Shown: positions 44,275 to 53,011, numbered from the stretch's first letter. The stretch: 64,000 nt of DNA from DAISJM01 sp036821485 (GCA_036821485.1 DAISJM010000006.1:51583-115582), one strand, 5' to 3'. Notes: generated by a model from the sequence alone, not told the origin. Numbers and translations: made by a program.

Positions 44275-45474
44275 ATGGCGTCATCCAAAATAACATTCAC
44301 CGAGGATGTCCAACTGCCTCGCGGCTTCAAGGCCGCCGGCTCGGCGGTGGGCTTGAAAAAGAGCGGCCACCGCGACATGGCCATGATCGCCTGCGAACCC
44401 GCCGCCGTCATGGCCGGCACGTTCACCACCAACCAGGTCAAGGCGGCCACCGTCCGGCTCTGCATGAAACGGCTCGCGCGCAACGGCCGCGCCATCGTCA
44501 TCAACAGCGGAAATGCCAATGCCTGCAACGGCCCGCAGGGGCTCATCGACGCCGAGCGCATGGCCGCTGCCACCGCCGAATTGATCGGCGCCGACGAGCG
44601 CGATGTCTTCGTCTGCTCCACCGGCCGCATCGGCGTCCGGCTGCCCATGGATATCATCGAGCCCGGCATCCGCAAGACCGCCGCCGACCTCTCCCGCGAA
44701 GGCGGCAAGAATGCGTCGGAAGCCATCATGACCACGGACACCAAGCCCAAGCGGTGTACCGCGCGATTCACCATCGATCGCAAACCCGTAACACTGACGG
44801 CCATGGCCAAGGGCGCCGGCATGATCGAGCCGAACATGGCCACAATGCTGGCCTTCTTCCTCACCGACGCTGCGGTCGACCGCAGCGCGCTTCAGGATGC
44901 GCTCTCCGCCGCCGTGAACAAGAGCTTCAACCGGATCACCGTCGATGGCGACCGCAGCACGAACGACACGGTGCTCTTCATGGCCAACGGCGCCGCGGAG
45001 AACAAGACGCTCAAGCCTACCCATCCGGACTGGGCCGTATTCGTGGAGGCGATCAACATGGTCGCCATGCACCTCGCTCTGCTCATGGTGCAGGACGGCG
45101 AAGGCGCGAGCCGCGTCGTCACCGTCCGCGTAAAGGGTGCCCGCTCGGAAAAGGACGCGGACATCGCCGCCCGCTCCGTCGCCAACTCGCTCCTCGTGAA
45201 GACATCGTGGGCGGGCGACTACCCCAACTGGGGCCGCATCATGGACGCACTCGGTTACTCCGATGCCAAGATCGCCGAGGATCGTGTCGAGATCCGTTAC
45301 GACGACCTTGTCGCCTGCCGCGACGGCGTCTACGCCGGCACGCCGATCGAGAAGCTGAAACGCGTGGTGCTGCAAAGAGCTTTCACCATCGAGATCAACC
45401 TGAATCTCGGTTCCGGCGAGGCCGTGATCTACACCTGCAACTGCACCGAGGAATACGTCCGCATCAACATGTAG
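44275..45474 (+). CDS. argJ: Bifunctional ornithine acetyltransferase / N-acetylglutamate synthase
   Basis: This 399-residue ArgJ transfers the acetyl group from N-acetylornithine to glutamate, closing the acetyl cycle of arginine synthesis. The self-cleavage site is seen as KGAGMIEPNMATML, with Thr190 becoming the nucleophile of the beta chain. NSGNANACNG and SFNRITVDGDRSTNDT are further family motifs. GAAGGAG lies 6-7 nt before ATG 44275. Whether it is mono- or bifunctional cannot be read from sequence. It opens the arg cluster argJ-argB-argD-argG; argC, argF and argH are not in the window. Confidence 0.96.
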   Translation: MASSKITFTEDVQLPRGFKAAGSAVGLKKSGHRDMAMIACEPAAVMAGTFTTNQVKAATVRLCMKRLARNGRAIVINSGNANACNGPQGLIDAERMAAATAELIGADERDVFVCSTGRIGVRLPMDIIEPGIRKTAADLSREGGKNASEAIMTTDTKPKRCTARFTIDRKPVTLTAMAKGAGMIEPNMATMLAFFLTDAAVDRSALQDALSAAVNKSFNRITVDGDRSTNDTVLFMANGAAENKTLKPTHPDWAVFVEAINMVAMHLALLMVQDGEGASRVVTVRVKGARSEKDADIAARSVANSLLVKTSWAGDYPNWGRIMDALGYSDAKIAEDRVEIRYDDLVACRDGVYAGTPIEKLKRVVLQRAFTIEINLNLGSGEAVIYTCNCTEEYVRINM

Positions 45475-45565
45475 TTGATTTCCGCGGGTCGTAGTCGTAC
45501 TCGTATTCTTTGCTCGCGTGGGGATGGCCATGGCAGGTATGCGCCCGCGAGCGGGAAAGAACACC

Positions 45566-46438
45566 ATGCAGAAAGTCATTGAAAAAGCCGATGTCCTGAT
45601 CGAGGCCCTGCCCTATATCCAACGGTTCCGGGGCGATACCGTCGTCGTCAAGTTTGGCGGCAGCGCCATGGAAGACCCCGAGTGCGTCGAGAACGTGCTC
45701 AAGGACGTCGCGTTCATGGAGTGCGTCGGCCTCCGGCCCGTGCTCGTCCACGGCGGCGGCAAGGCGATTTCCCAGCGGATGAAGGAAGCCGGCCTTCGGC
45801 CCGTCTTCCAAAAGGGCCTGCGGGTCACCGACGAGGATTCCATCCGCATCGTCGAGCAAGTCCTCAACAACGAAGTGAATCTACAGATCGTCCAGGAACT
45901 GGAATCGCTCGGCTGCAAAGCCCGGGGCATCCACGGTGATGACATCCTCTCCTGCACGAAGCACACGCAAGAGGATCCGGAAACCCGGCAGCAGATGGAC
46001 TGGGGCTATGTCGGCGATGTCACCAGCGTGGATATCGAACCGATCAAGGCCTTCCTTCAGGCCGGAATCACTCCGGTCGTCACGCCCCTCGCCAAGGGGC
46101 CTGACCGCAAGCTCTACAACATCAACGCGGACGAAGCCGCGGCTTCCATCGCCGAGGGCCTCGAGGCGCGCAAACTTGTTTTTCTTTCCGATGTGCCCGG
46201 GTTGCTCGAAAACCGGGAGGACCCACACTCCATCCTCTCCACGCTCAAGCTCGGCGAAGTGGAGGACCTGATTCGCAGGGGCGTCATCGACGGCGGCATG
46301 CTGCCCAAGATCGGCGGCGCCATCAAGGCGATCAAGGCGGGCGTGAAGAAGACGCACATCATCGACGCCGGCCTGCCGCACTCGCTCCTGCTGGAGCTGT
46401 TTACGGACAAGGGCGTCGGGACAGAAATCATTCAGTAG
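45566..46438 (+). CDS. argB: Acetylglutamate kinase
   Basis: This 290-residue amino acid kinase phosphorylates N-acetylglutamate, the second step of arginine synthesis. Motifs are VVKFGGSAMED (phosphate binding), LVHGGGKAISQ, NINADEAAASIAEGL and GGMLPKIGGAIKAIKAG. Residues 1-15 form an N-terminal helix before the core, as in hexameric, arginine-inhibited forms, so feedback inhibition is plausible. ATG 45566 is preferred; in-frame ATGs at 45518 and 45539 would add a tail without similarity. A four-helix bundle gene with repeat ends separates it from argD. Confidence 0.95.
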   Translation: MQKVIEKADVLIEALPYIQRFRGDTVVVKFGGSAMEDPECVENVLKDVAFMECVGLRPVLVHGGGKAISQRMKEAGLRPVFQKGLRVTDEDSIRIVEQVLNNEVNLQIVQELESLGCKARGIHGDDILSCTKHTQEDPETRQQMDWGYVGDVTSVDIEPIKAFLQAGITPVVTPLAKGPDRKLYNINADEAAASIAEGLEARKLVFLSDVPGLLENREDPHSILSTLKLGEVEDLIRRGVIDGGMLPKIGGAIKAIKAGVKKTHIIDAGLPHSLLLELFTDKGVGTEIIQ

Positions 46439-46439
46439 G

Positions 46440-46471
46440 GGTTCAGGGTTCGCTGTTCAAGGTTCAGGGTT
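46440..46471 (+). repeat. GGTTCAGGGTT repeats left of the four-helix bundle gene
   Basis: The 11-mer GGTTCAGGGTT occurs at 46440-46450 and 46461-46471. Its reverse complement occurs at 46883-46893 inside the 3' end of the gene, so the gene is bracketed by an inverted repeat that starts 1-2 bases after the argB stop. Confidence 0.75.
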
Positions 46472-46475
46472 GGGC

Positions 46476-46910
46476 ATGAGAATCAGTCGGTTTGAGGAGA
46501 TTGAAGGCTGGAAGCTGGGACGAGAGTTGACCAAGGCGATTTATGTGCTGACTCGGAAACCAGGCTTTGCCCGCGATTATGGCTTGCGCGACCAGATCCA
46601 AAGAGCGGGAGGAGCCATCATGCACAACATTGCGGAAGGCTTCGATTCCGGCTCCAACGCTGAGTTTGTCCGATTCTTGAGATATGCCAAGCGGTCTTGT
46701 ACGGAGGTCCAAAGCGAGATCTACATGGCCTTGGATCAGGACTATGTGACGAAGAAGGAATTTGAGGAGTTGTACGAAACAGCAAGACTGACCCGCGCGA
46801 AGCTTGGAGCATTCATCCGGTATCTGCAGAACGCCGAAACGCCAAAACCGAAGCCTGTGCATAGAGATCAAAGCAAACCGGGAACCCTGAACCGGGAACC
46901 CCGAACGTAA
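46476..46910 (+). CDS. Four-helix bundle protein (S23/IVP family)
   Basis: This 144-residue protein is a 23S rRNA intervening-sequence type four-helix bundle: FEEIEGWKLGRELTKAIY, YGLRDQIQRAGGAIMHNIAEG, EFVRFLRYAKRSCTEVQSEI, then a fourth helix ending IRYLQNAE. The last ~14 residues (from SKPGTLNREPRT) are encoded by the flanking repeat itself. Homologues occur inside rRNA introns and as solitary genes with repeat ends, and their function is unknown. Here it splits the arginine operon between argB and argD. Base composition is lower in GC than in its neighbours, consistent with acquisition. Confidence 0.88.
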   Translation: MRISRFEEIEGWKLGRELTKAIYVLTRKPGFARDYGLRDQIQRAGGAIMHNIAEGFDSGSNAEFVRFLRYAKRSCTEVQSEIYMALDQDYVTKKEFEELYETARLTRAKLGAFIRYLQNAETPKPKPVHRDQSKPGTLNREPRT

Positions 46911-46927
46911 TACAACGCAGGAACATC

Positions 46928-48136
46928 ATGAACACTTCTGAAGAGATTGTCGGTCTGCACAAACAGTATGTAATGTCTACCTATGCCCCGGGACTCGTAC
47001 TCCTGAAGGGCAAGGGCGCCAAAGTCTGGGACGTTGACGGCAAGGAGTACCTCGACTTTCTCGCCGGCATCGCCGTGCTCAGCGTCGGCCACTGTCACCC
47101 GCGGGTGGTCAAGGCCATCAAGACGCAGGCAGCCAAGCTGATGCACGTCTCAAACCTGTACTACAACGAGAACCAGCCCCGGCTCGCACAGGCACTGGCC
47201 ACCCGGTCGCTGAACGGGAAATGCTTCTTCTGCAACTCCGGCGCCGAGGCGAACGAGGGTATGATCAAGCTCGCCCGGCTGTGGGGCAATCCGCAGGGCA
47301 AATACGAGATCGTCTCCATGACGAACTCATTCCACGGCCGGACCATCGCCACGATCACCGCCACCGGCCAGACCAAGTATCAAAAGGGCTTCGAGCCCCT
47401 GCCCGCGGGTTTCGTGTATGCCGAGTTCAACAACCTCGACTCCGTCCGGGCCGCCGTGAACGAAAAGACCGCGGCCATTCTCATTGAGGCCGTGCAGGGC
47501 GAAGGCGGCATTATTCCGGCGTCCCCCGAATTCATGCGGGGCGTCCGGGCGCTGTGCGACGAGAAGAACATCCTCATGCTGTGCGACGAGGTGCAATGCG
47601 GCTTCGGCCGGACCGGCAAGTGGTTTGGCTTCCAGGCCTATGACATCCAACCCGACGCGTTCTCGCTGGCCAAGGGCCTTGCCAACGGCTTCCCCATCGG
47701 CGCGCTTGTCGCCGGTCCCAAACTGGCCGATCTCTTCCAGCCCGGGCACCACGCGAGCACGTTCGGCGGCAACCCACTCGCCTGTGCCGCCGCGCTGGCC
47801 ACCATTGAGACCATCGAGGCGGAAGGCCTCCTCGACAACGCCACGAAGATGGGCGATCTCTTCATGTCCAAGCTTCGGAAAGTCGCCAAGAAGTATTCCT
47901 TCATCAAGGAAGTACGGGGCATTGGCCTCATGATCGGCGTCGTGTGTGACCGGCCGGCCAAGCCGCTCGAAGTCATCCTGCGGGACAAGGGGCTCATCTC
48001 CATCGCCACGCACGATGTCGTCATCCGGTTCCTCCCGCCGCTCAACGTGAAGGCGTCGCAGATCCGGACCGCCGTGAAAATCTTCGATGCCGCCTGCGCC
48101 CAGTGGCAGGCTTCGCTGACGGGAGGAACTCCATGA
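46928..48136 (+). CDS. argD: Acetylornithine aminotransferase
   Basis: This 402-residue class III PLP aminotransferase converts N-acetylglutamate semialdehyde to N-acetylornithine; ArgD often also serves the succinyl-DAP step of lysine synthesis. Motifs are NSGAEANEGMIKLAR, SFHGRT, CDEVQCGFGRTGK, the Schiff-base Lys249 in AFSLAKGLANG, and STFGGNPLACAAAL. Its stop overlaps argG as ATGA. Dual use for lysine is possible given lysA, dapA and dapB just downstream. Confidence 0.95.
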   Translation: MNTSEEIVGLHKQYVMSTYAPGLVLLKGKGAKVWDVDGKEYLDFLAGIAVLSVGHCHPRVVKAIKTQAAKLMHVSNLYYNENQPRLAQALATRSLNGKCFFCNSGAEANEGMIKLARLWGNPQGKYEIVSMTNSFHGRTIATITATGQTKYQKGFEPLPAGFVYAEFNNLDSVRAAVNEKTAAILIEAVQGEGGIIPASPEFMRGVRALCDEKNILMLCDEVQCGFGRTGKWFGFQAYDIQPDAFSLAKGLANGFPIGALVAGPKLADLFQPGHHASTFGGNPLACAAALATIETIEAEGLLDNATKMGDLFMSKLRKVAKKYSFIKEVRGIGLMIGVVCDRPAKPLEVILRDKGLISIATHDVVIRFLPPLNVKASQIRTAVKIFDAACAQWQASLTGGTP

Positions 48137-49332
48137 AGATCGTACTCGCATACTCCGGTGGACTGGACACATCCGTCCTGCTCAAGTGGCTGACGGAAAC
48201 CTATGACGCACAGGTGATCGCCTTTGCGGCCGACGTCGGCCAGGAAGAGGAACTGACCGGCCTCAGGGCGAAGGCGCTGAAGACCGGCGCGACGAAGATC
48301 TACATCGACGACCTCCGCGAGGAGTTCGCGCGCGATTTCATTTTTCCGATGATCCGCGCCGGCGCCGTCTACGAGTCCGGCTACCTGCTCGGCACGTCCA
48401 TCGCGCGACCGCTCATCGCCAAGCGCATGGTCGAAATTGCCCGCGCCAACAAGGCCGATGCGGTGGGTCACGGCGCCACCGGCAAAGGCAATGACCAGGT
48501 CCGCTTTGAAGTCACCGCCTACGCCCTTGAGCCCGGCATCCAGGTGATTGCCCCGTGGCGCGAGAAACGCTTCCGCGATCAGTTCCCCGGCCGGCAGGCG
48601 ATGATCGATTACTGCCAGAAGCACAAGATTCCTGTCGAGGCGACGGCGAAGAAGCCATACTCCATGGACCGCAACCTGCTCCACATCTCCTACGAGGGCG
48701 GGATTCTCGAGGACGCATGGATGGAGCCGCCGGCGGCCATGTTCAAACTGTCCGTCTCCCCGGAAGATGCGCCTACAAAACCCGAGTACGTGGAAATCAC
48801 TTTCAAGAAGGGCGATGCTGTGGCCGTCAACGGCAAGAGCATGAACCCGCTGAAAGTCATGCAGACGCTGAACAAGCTCGGCGGCAAGCATGGCGTCGGA
48901 CGCGCCGACCTCGTCGAAAACCGGTTCGTCGGCATGAAGAGCCGCGGCGTGTACGAAACGCCCGGCGGCACGATCCTTCACAAAGGCCGCGAGGCAGTTG
49001 AGCAGATCACCATGGACCGTGAAGTACTGCACCTCCGCAACTCGCTGGTTCCGCGTTACGCGGAACTGGTGTACTACGGGTTCTGGTTCGCTCCCGAGCG
49101 CGTCATGCTGCAGAAGGCGATGGACGACGCGGCCTCGTGCGTGAACGGCACCGCCCGCCTGAAACTCTACAAAGGCAACTGCACCATCGTCGGCCGCAAG
49201 TCGCCGCAGTCCCTCTTCGATCCCAAGCTGGCGAGCTTCGAAGGCAACGTCGGGTACGACCAGAGCGACGCGACAGGCTTCATCAAACTCCAGGCACTGC
49301 GCCTGCGCGTGCGCGCGCGACTGGGAAAATAA
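48133..49332 (+). CDS. argG: Argininosuccinate synthase
   Basis: The 399-residue enzyme joins citrulline and aspartate with ATP. It has the PP-loop AYSGGLDTSVLLKWL at the N-terminus, GHGATGKGNDQVRFE, and NRFVGMKSRGVYETPGGTIL. GGGAGG lies 6-7 nt before ATG 48133, and the start overlaps the argD stop by 4 nt. It is followed by an inverted repeat and then lysA. Confidence 0.97.
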   Translation: MKIVLAYSGGLDTSVLLKWLTETYDAQVIAFAADVGQEEELTGLRAKALKTGATKIYIDDLREEFARDFIFPMIRAGAVYESGYLLGTSIARPLIAKRMVEIARANKADAVGHGATGKGNDQVRFEVTAYALEPGIQVIAPWREKRFRDQFPGRQAMIDYCQKHKIPVEATAKKPYSMDRNLLHISYEGGILEDAWMEPPAAMFKLSVSPEDAPTKPEYVEITFKKGDAVAVNGKSMNPLKVMQTLNKLGGKHGVGRADLVENRFVGMKSRGVYETPGGTILHKGREAVEQITMDREVLHLRNSLVPRYAELVYYGFWFAPERVMLQKAMDDAASCVNGTARLKLYKGNCTIVGRKSPQSLFDPKLASFEGNVGYDQSDATGFIKLQALRLRVRARLGK

Positions 49333-49398
49333 CCACGAAACGCACGAACAACACGAAATAAGAGCCTCCCCTTTTCGTGGCATTTCGTGTATTCCGTG
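49333..49398. repeat. CCACGAAA-type imperfect inverted repeat between argG and lysA
   Basis: The left arm (49333-49359, built from CCACGAA/CACGAA/ACACGAAA) pairs imperfectly with the right arm (49373-49398, TTTCGTGG...TTTCGTGT...CCGTGG) around a 13-nt loop. It starts directly after the argG stop and ends 11 nt before the lysA ATG. It could act as an RNA hairpin between the two genes or be a repeat remnant. Confidence 0.65.
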
Positions 49399-49409
49399 GG
49401 TACGCAATT

Positions 49410-50660
49410 ATGGATGCCTTCAAATATAAGAGCGGTTGGCTGTACGCAGAAGGGGTTTGCGTCGAGGGTCTTGCCGAGCAATACGGCACACCGCTTTACG
49501 TCTACAGCCGCGGGCACTTGCAGCAGCAGTACCGGGCGCTCGCCTCGGCGATGCGCGCGGTCAAGCCGTTGATTTGCTTCTCCGTCAAGACCAACACCAA
49601 CGCGGCCGTCATCAACACGTTCGCGAAACTGGGCGCCGGCGCCGATGTCGTCTCCGGCGGTGAATTGTTCCGTGCGTTGTGCGCCGGCATACCGGCCTCG
49701 AAAATCGCTTTTGCCGGCGTCGGCAAAACCGTTGCCGATATTGAGTACGCGCTGAAGCAGGGTATTCTCTTCTTCACCGTCGAATCCGAACCGGAACTCG
49801 AACGCATCTCTGCCTGTGCACGCCGCCTGCGCAAAACAGCGCGGATCGCGTTGCGCGTGAATCCGGATGTCGACCCAAAGACGCACAAGTACATCAGCAC
49901 TGGCAAGAAAGAGAATAAGTTCGGCCTCGACCTCAGTCGCACGGAACGCGCCTACGAACTCGCGGCGCGTCTCCCGAATCTCGACATCGTCGGCCTCCAC
50001 ATGCACATCGGGTCGCAGATACTTTCCTCCTCGCCCTACGCCCACGCGCTGCGGAAGGTGGAAAAGCTCTGTCACAAACTCAAAGCCCGCTATCCCAGTT
50101 TCCGCTACATCGATATGGGTGGCGGTCTCGGCATTTCGTACCGCGCGTCTCAGCCGCCGATGGATCCCCGGCACTTCGCCGAGATCACCGTGCCCGCACT
50201 CCAGCGGCTCGGGCTCAAGGTCGTCATGGAACCCGGCCGCTTCCTCGTCGGCAATGCCGGCATCCTCGTCGCGCGCGTGCAGTACGTGAAGGATGGCCCG
50301 TCGAAGAAATTCGTCATTGTCGACGCGGGCATGAATGACCTCATCCGTCCCCCGCTCTACCAGGCACACCACGACATCATCTCCGTGGAAAAGAAACGCG
50401 GCACGTTCATGGCGGACGTCGTCGGGCCGATCTGCGAGTCCGGCGATTTCTTCGCACAGGATCGCAATCTCCCCCGCGTGAAGTCGGGCGACCTGCTGGC
50501 CGTGCTCAGCGCCGGAGCCTACAGTTTCTCCATGGCCTCCAACTACAACAGCCGCGGCCGCGCGGCCGAGATCCTCGTGGCCGGCGCCCGCCATTCGGTC
50601 GTCCGCACGCGGGAAACATGGCAGGATCTGATCCGCGGCGAGAAGATCCCCGCGAAGTAA
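49410..50660 (+). CDS. lysA: Diaminopimelate decarboxylase
   Basis: This 416-residue fold III PLP decarboxylase makes L-lysine from meso-DAP. Key motifs are the PLP Lys60 in CFSVKTNTN, HMHIGSQI, IDMGGGLGISY, EPGRFLVGNAG and the substrate/dimer motif GPICESGDFFA. ATG 49410 gives a family-length protein but lacks a Shine-Dalgarno, perhaps because the inverted repeat occupies the leader. A hairpin TCGCCGC/GCGGCGA (50661-50684) follows the stop. Confidence 0.95.
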   Translation: MDAFKYKSGWLYAEGVCVEGLAEQYGTPLYVYSRGHLQQQYRALASAMRAVKPLICFSVKTNTNAAVINTFAKLGAGADVVSGGELFRALCAGIPASKIAFAGVGKTVADIEYALKQGILFFTVESEPELERISACARRLRKTARIALRVNPDVDPKTHKYISTGKKENKFGLDLSRTERAYELAARLPNLDIVGLHMHIGSQILSSSPYAHALRKVEKLCHKLKARYPSFRYIDMGGGLGISYRASQPPMDPRHFAEITVPALQRLGLKVVMEPGRFLVGNAGILVARVQYVKDGPSKKFVIVDAGMNDLIRPPLYQAHHDIISVEKKRGTFMADVVGPICESGDFFAQDRNLPRVKSGDLLAVLSAGAYSFSMASNYNSRGRAAEILVAGARHSVVRTRETWQDLIRGEKIPAK

Positions 50661-50684
50661 TCGCCGCTTTTTCGAAGGCGGCGA
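50661..50684 (+). terminator. Hairpin after lysA (possible terminator)
   Basis: A perfect 7-bp stem, TCGCCGC (50661-50667) and GCGGCGA (50678-50684), begins on the base after the lysA stop. There is no T tract after it, so termination is uncertain. It separates lysA from the palindrome array and dapA. Confidence 0.4.
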
Positions 50685-50695
50685 AATGCCCCCGT

Positions 50696-50776
50696 TTTTC
50701 CAACCCTTGGAAAATTAGCTCGATAATTTTCCAAACCTTGGAAAAATCAGGGCCGGATTTTCCAAGCATTGGAAAA
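50696..50776. repeat. Three palindromes at exact 31-bp phase upstream of dapA
   Basis: Palindromes TTTTCCAA-NNN-TTGGAAAA lie at 50696-50714 (centre CCC), 50727-50745 (ACC) and 50758-50776 (GCA). Starts are 31 and 31 bp apart, and the two 12-bp spacers are unrelated in sequence. The last ends 71 nt before the dapA ATG. The perfect arms and fixed phase argue for selection on protein binding or on RNA structure. Confidence 0.85.
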
Positions 50777-50847
50777 ACCCGCCTGCGGGCCCCGCTCAGA
50801 ACGAGCGACGGCCGCCCGGGCGTGACAACGAAGTGAAGAGGTGTGGT

Positions 50848-51717
50848 ATGTGGCAAGGTGCGTATACAGCAATCGTGACGCCGTTCAACAGGAACGGAAG
50901 CGTGGATTTCGCCAAGCTTCGCGAGCTTGTTGAAATCCAGATCAAGAACGGCATCGACGGCATTGTTCCGGTCGGAACCACCGGCGAATCGCCCACGCTC
51001 GGCGTCAAGGAGCATGAACAGGTCATTGAGACCACCATCGCCGCGGCCGCCAAGAGGATCAAAGTCGTCGCGGGCACGGGAGCGAACTCGACCGCCGAGG
51101 CGATCGAGCTTACGCGCCATGCCAAGGACGCGGGCGCGGACGCGACCCTGCAGGTCACGCCCTATTACAACAAACCCAACGCAACCGGTTTGGTTCGGCA
51201 CTTTTCTGCCGTGGCCGATCTCGGCCTGCCGACGGTGCTGTATAACATCCCCGGCCGCACCGGCCGCGAGATACCGCTGGATACTGTCGTGGAACTGGCA
51301 AGACACCCGAACATCGTGGCGATCAAAGAGGCGGGCGGCAGCGTCGACCGCGTCAGCCAGATCGTTACCCGCTGCAATCTCGAAGTGTTGTCAGGCGATG
51401 ATTCGCTGACGTTGCCGATGATGTCGGTCGGCGGCGTGGGCGTCATCAGCGTGGCGTCCAACGTTGCGCCCAAGGCCGTCGCGGACATGGTTCACGCGGC
51501 CCTGCGCGGAGACTTTGTCGCCGCACGCACACTGCACCAGCAGTACTACCGGCTGTTCACGGACCTCTTCGTCGACACCAATCCCATTCCGGTCAAAGCC
51601 GCGATGGCGATGATGGGGCTGATTGAAGAAGTCTACCGTCTGCCGTTGTGCGAAACGACGGAGGCCAACAAAGCCAAAGTGCGTGAGTGCCTGAAGAACC
51701 TGGGATTGGTGCGCTGA
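50848..51717 (+). CDS. dapA: 4-hydroxy-tetrahydrodipicolinate synthase
   Basis: This 289-residue aldolase condenses pyruvate and aspartate semialdehyde at the first committed step of lysine/DAP synthesis. It shows GTTGESPTL, QVTPYYNKP, the catalytic Tyr132 in VLYNIPGRTGR and the Schiff-base Lys160 in VAIKEAGG. GAAGAGG precedes ATG 50848. Its stop and the dapB start share one base (TGATG). The upstream palindrome array is the likely control point for dapA and the genes behind it. Confidence 0.97.
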   Translation: MWQGAYTAIVTPFNRNGSVDFAKLRELVEIQIKNGIDGIVPVGTTGESPTLGVKEHEQVIETTIAAAAKRIKVVAGTGANSTAEAIELTRHAKDAGADATLQVTPYYNKPNATGLVRHFSAVADLGLPTVLYNIPGRTGREIPLDTVVELARHPNIVAIKEAGGSVDRVSQIVTRCNLEVLSGDDSLTLPMMSVGGVGVISVASNVAPKAVADMVHAALRGDFVAARTLHQQYYRLFTDLFVDTNPIPVKAAMAMMGLIEEVYRLPLCETTEANKAKVRECLKNLGLVR

Positions 51718-52526
51718 TGAAACAGATCGCCATACTTGGTGCCGCCGGCAGGATGGGCAAAATGCTCATCCGTCACATCCAATCGAACGCTGTTCCGGGT
51801 CTGAAACTGTCCGGGGCCGTGGACCTTTGGGATTCGCCGGACCGCGGAAAAGACGCGGGCGTTGCAGCCGGGGTCAGCCCGGCGGGTATCCTGATCGGTG
51901 CAGACCTCAAGGAGGTGGTCGGTGCCTGCGACGTGGTCATTGATTTCAGCGGCCACAACGGGACGGCCGGCAATGCGCCGCGCGTCGCCGAGGCGGGAAA
52001 AGCCTTGGTGATTGGCACGACGGGTCTCTCCGCCGACGAGCGGAAAGCCGTCGAAGCGGCCGCCGGAAAGATCCCCGTCGTGCTCGCCTCCAACATGAGC
52101 TTGGGCATGAACCTGCTCTTCTCGCTGGTCGAACAGGCCGCGGCCGTGCTTAAGGACAAGGGCTATGACATCGAGATCATCGAACGTCATCACCGACGCA
52201 AGAAGGACTCGCCCAGCGGGACAGCGATCAGCCTCGGAGAGGCGGCGGCTCGCGGTTATGACTGGGATTTGAAGAAGGTGGCGGTACACGGGCGTGACGG
52301 CCTCGTGGGCGAGCGGCCTGCCCAGCAGATTGGTTTCCACGCCGTGCGCGGCGGCGACATCGTTGGTGATCACACCGTATTGTTTGCCGCCGATGGAGAG
52401 TGCATCGAATTGTCGCATCGGGCGACAAGCCGCGATGCATTCGCGCTGGGCGCGCTCAGGGCCGCTGCGTGGATTGCCGGCCGCAAGCCGGGTCTCTATT
52501 CGATGCGCGACGTGCTCGGCGTGTAG
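51717..52526 (+). CDS. dapB: 4-hydroxy-tetrahydrodipicolinate reductase
   Basis: This 269-residue enzyme has the NAD(P)-binding GAAGRMGKMLIRH at the N-terminus, IGTTGLSADE, the substrate motif ERHHRRKKDSPSGTA and the C-terminal GDIVGDHTVLFAADGE. It reduces the DapA product. It is coupled to dapA by a TGATG overlap. Length is normal. Confidence 0.97.
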   Translation: MKQIAILGAAGRMGKMLIRHIQSNAVPGLKLSGAVDLWDSPDRGKDAGVAAGVSPAGILIGADLKEVVGACDVVIDFSGHNGTAGNAPRVAEAGKALVIGTTGLSADERKAVEAAAGKIPVVLASNMSLGMNLLFSLVEQAAAVLKDKGYDIEIIERHHRRKKDSPSGTAISLGEAAARGYDWDLKKVAVHGRDGLVGERPAQQIGFHAVRGGDIVGDHTVLFAADGECIELSHRATSRDAFALGALRAAAWIAGRKPGLYSMRDVLGV

Positions 52527-52544
52527 GTTGTTTTGGGGAATGCC

Positions 52545-52991
52545 ATGAAGTATGCCGAAGCCAGACAGGGACGGGTGTTTGTCATTCGTCTCGAAGACGG
52601 CGAAATCCTCCACGAAGTCATCGAGCAATTTGCCCATAAACACGGCATCCGCGCTGCTGCACTCATTGCGGTAGGCGGTGCCGACAAAGGCTCCCGGCTG
52701 GTCGTAGGCCCCAAAAAAGGTCGCACGCGCCCCCCGATCGAGCCGCTTGAACACGTGCTTTCCGGCGTTCATGAAATCGCCGGCACCGGGACGCTTTTTC
52801 CCGACGAGGAAGGCCAACCCATTCTTCACATGCACATGGCGTGTGGCCGGAAAGACGCCACCATCACGGGTTGCGCGCGGACCGGCGTGAAGGTATGGCA
52901 TGTACTTGAAGTAGTCCTTTTTGAGCTGACCGGTGTACAATCCAGGCGTGTGCTGGATCCTGATACGGGGTTCAAGCTGCTCCAACCTTGA
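52545..52991 (+). CDS. PPC/DUF296 domain protein
   Basis: The 148-residue protein is one PPC domain: FVIRLEDGEILHEVIEQFA, AALIAVGGADKG, and the conserved His-rich strand QPILHMHMACGRKDATITGC, which resembles a metal or ligand site. In plants PPC sits beside AT-hooks; bacterial stand-alone forms have no settled role. GGGGAA lies just before ATG 52545. It sits between dapB and folK with short gaps, so it is probably part of the same operon and could be a metabolic sensor. Confidence 0.85.
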   Translation: MKYAEARQGRVFVIRLEDGEILHEVIEQFAHKHGIRAAALIAVGGADKGSRLVVGPKKGRTRPPIEPLEHVLSGVHEIAGTGTLFPDEEGQPILHMHMACGRKDATITGCARTGVKVWHVLEVVLFELTGVQSRRVLDPDTGFKLLQP

Positions 52992-53011
52992 ACCGTTGCG
53001 GAGGTGTGGCG

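Noticed and set aside
50696..50776. CRISPR-like array from the regular 31-bp spacing
   Set aside because: Repeats are 19-bp palindromes with variable centres, spacers are only 12 bp, two or three units per site, and no cas genes are near.
50661..50847. Lysine riboswitch upstream of dapA
   Set aside because: The region holds a short hairpin and the palindrome array; none of the conserved lysine-riboswitch core could be seen.
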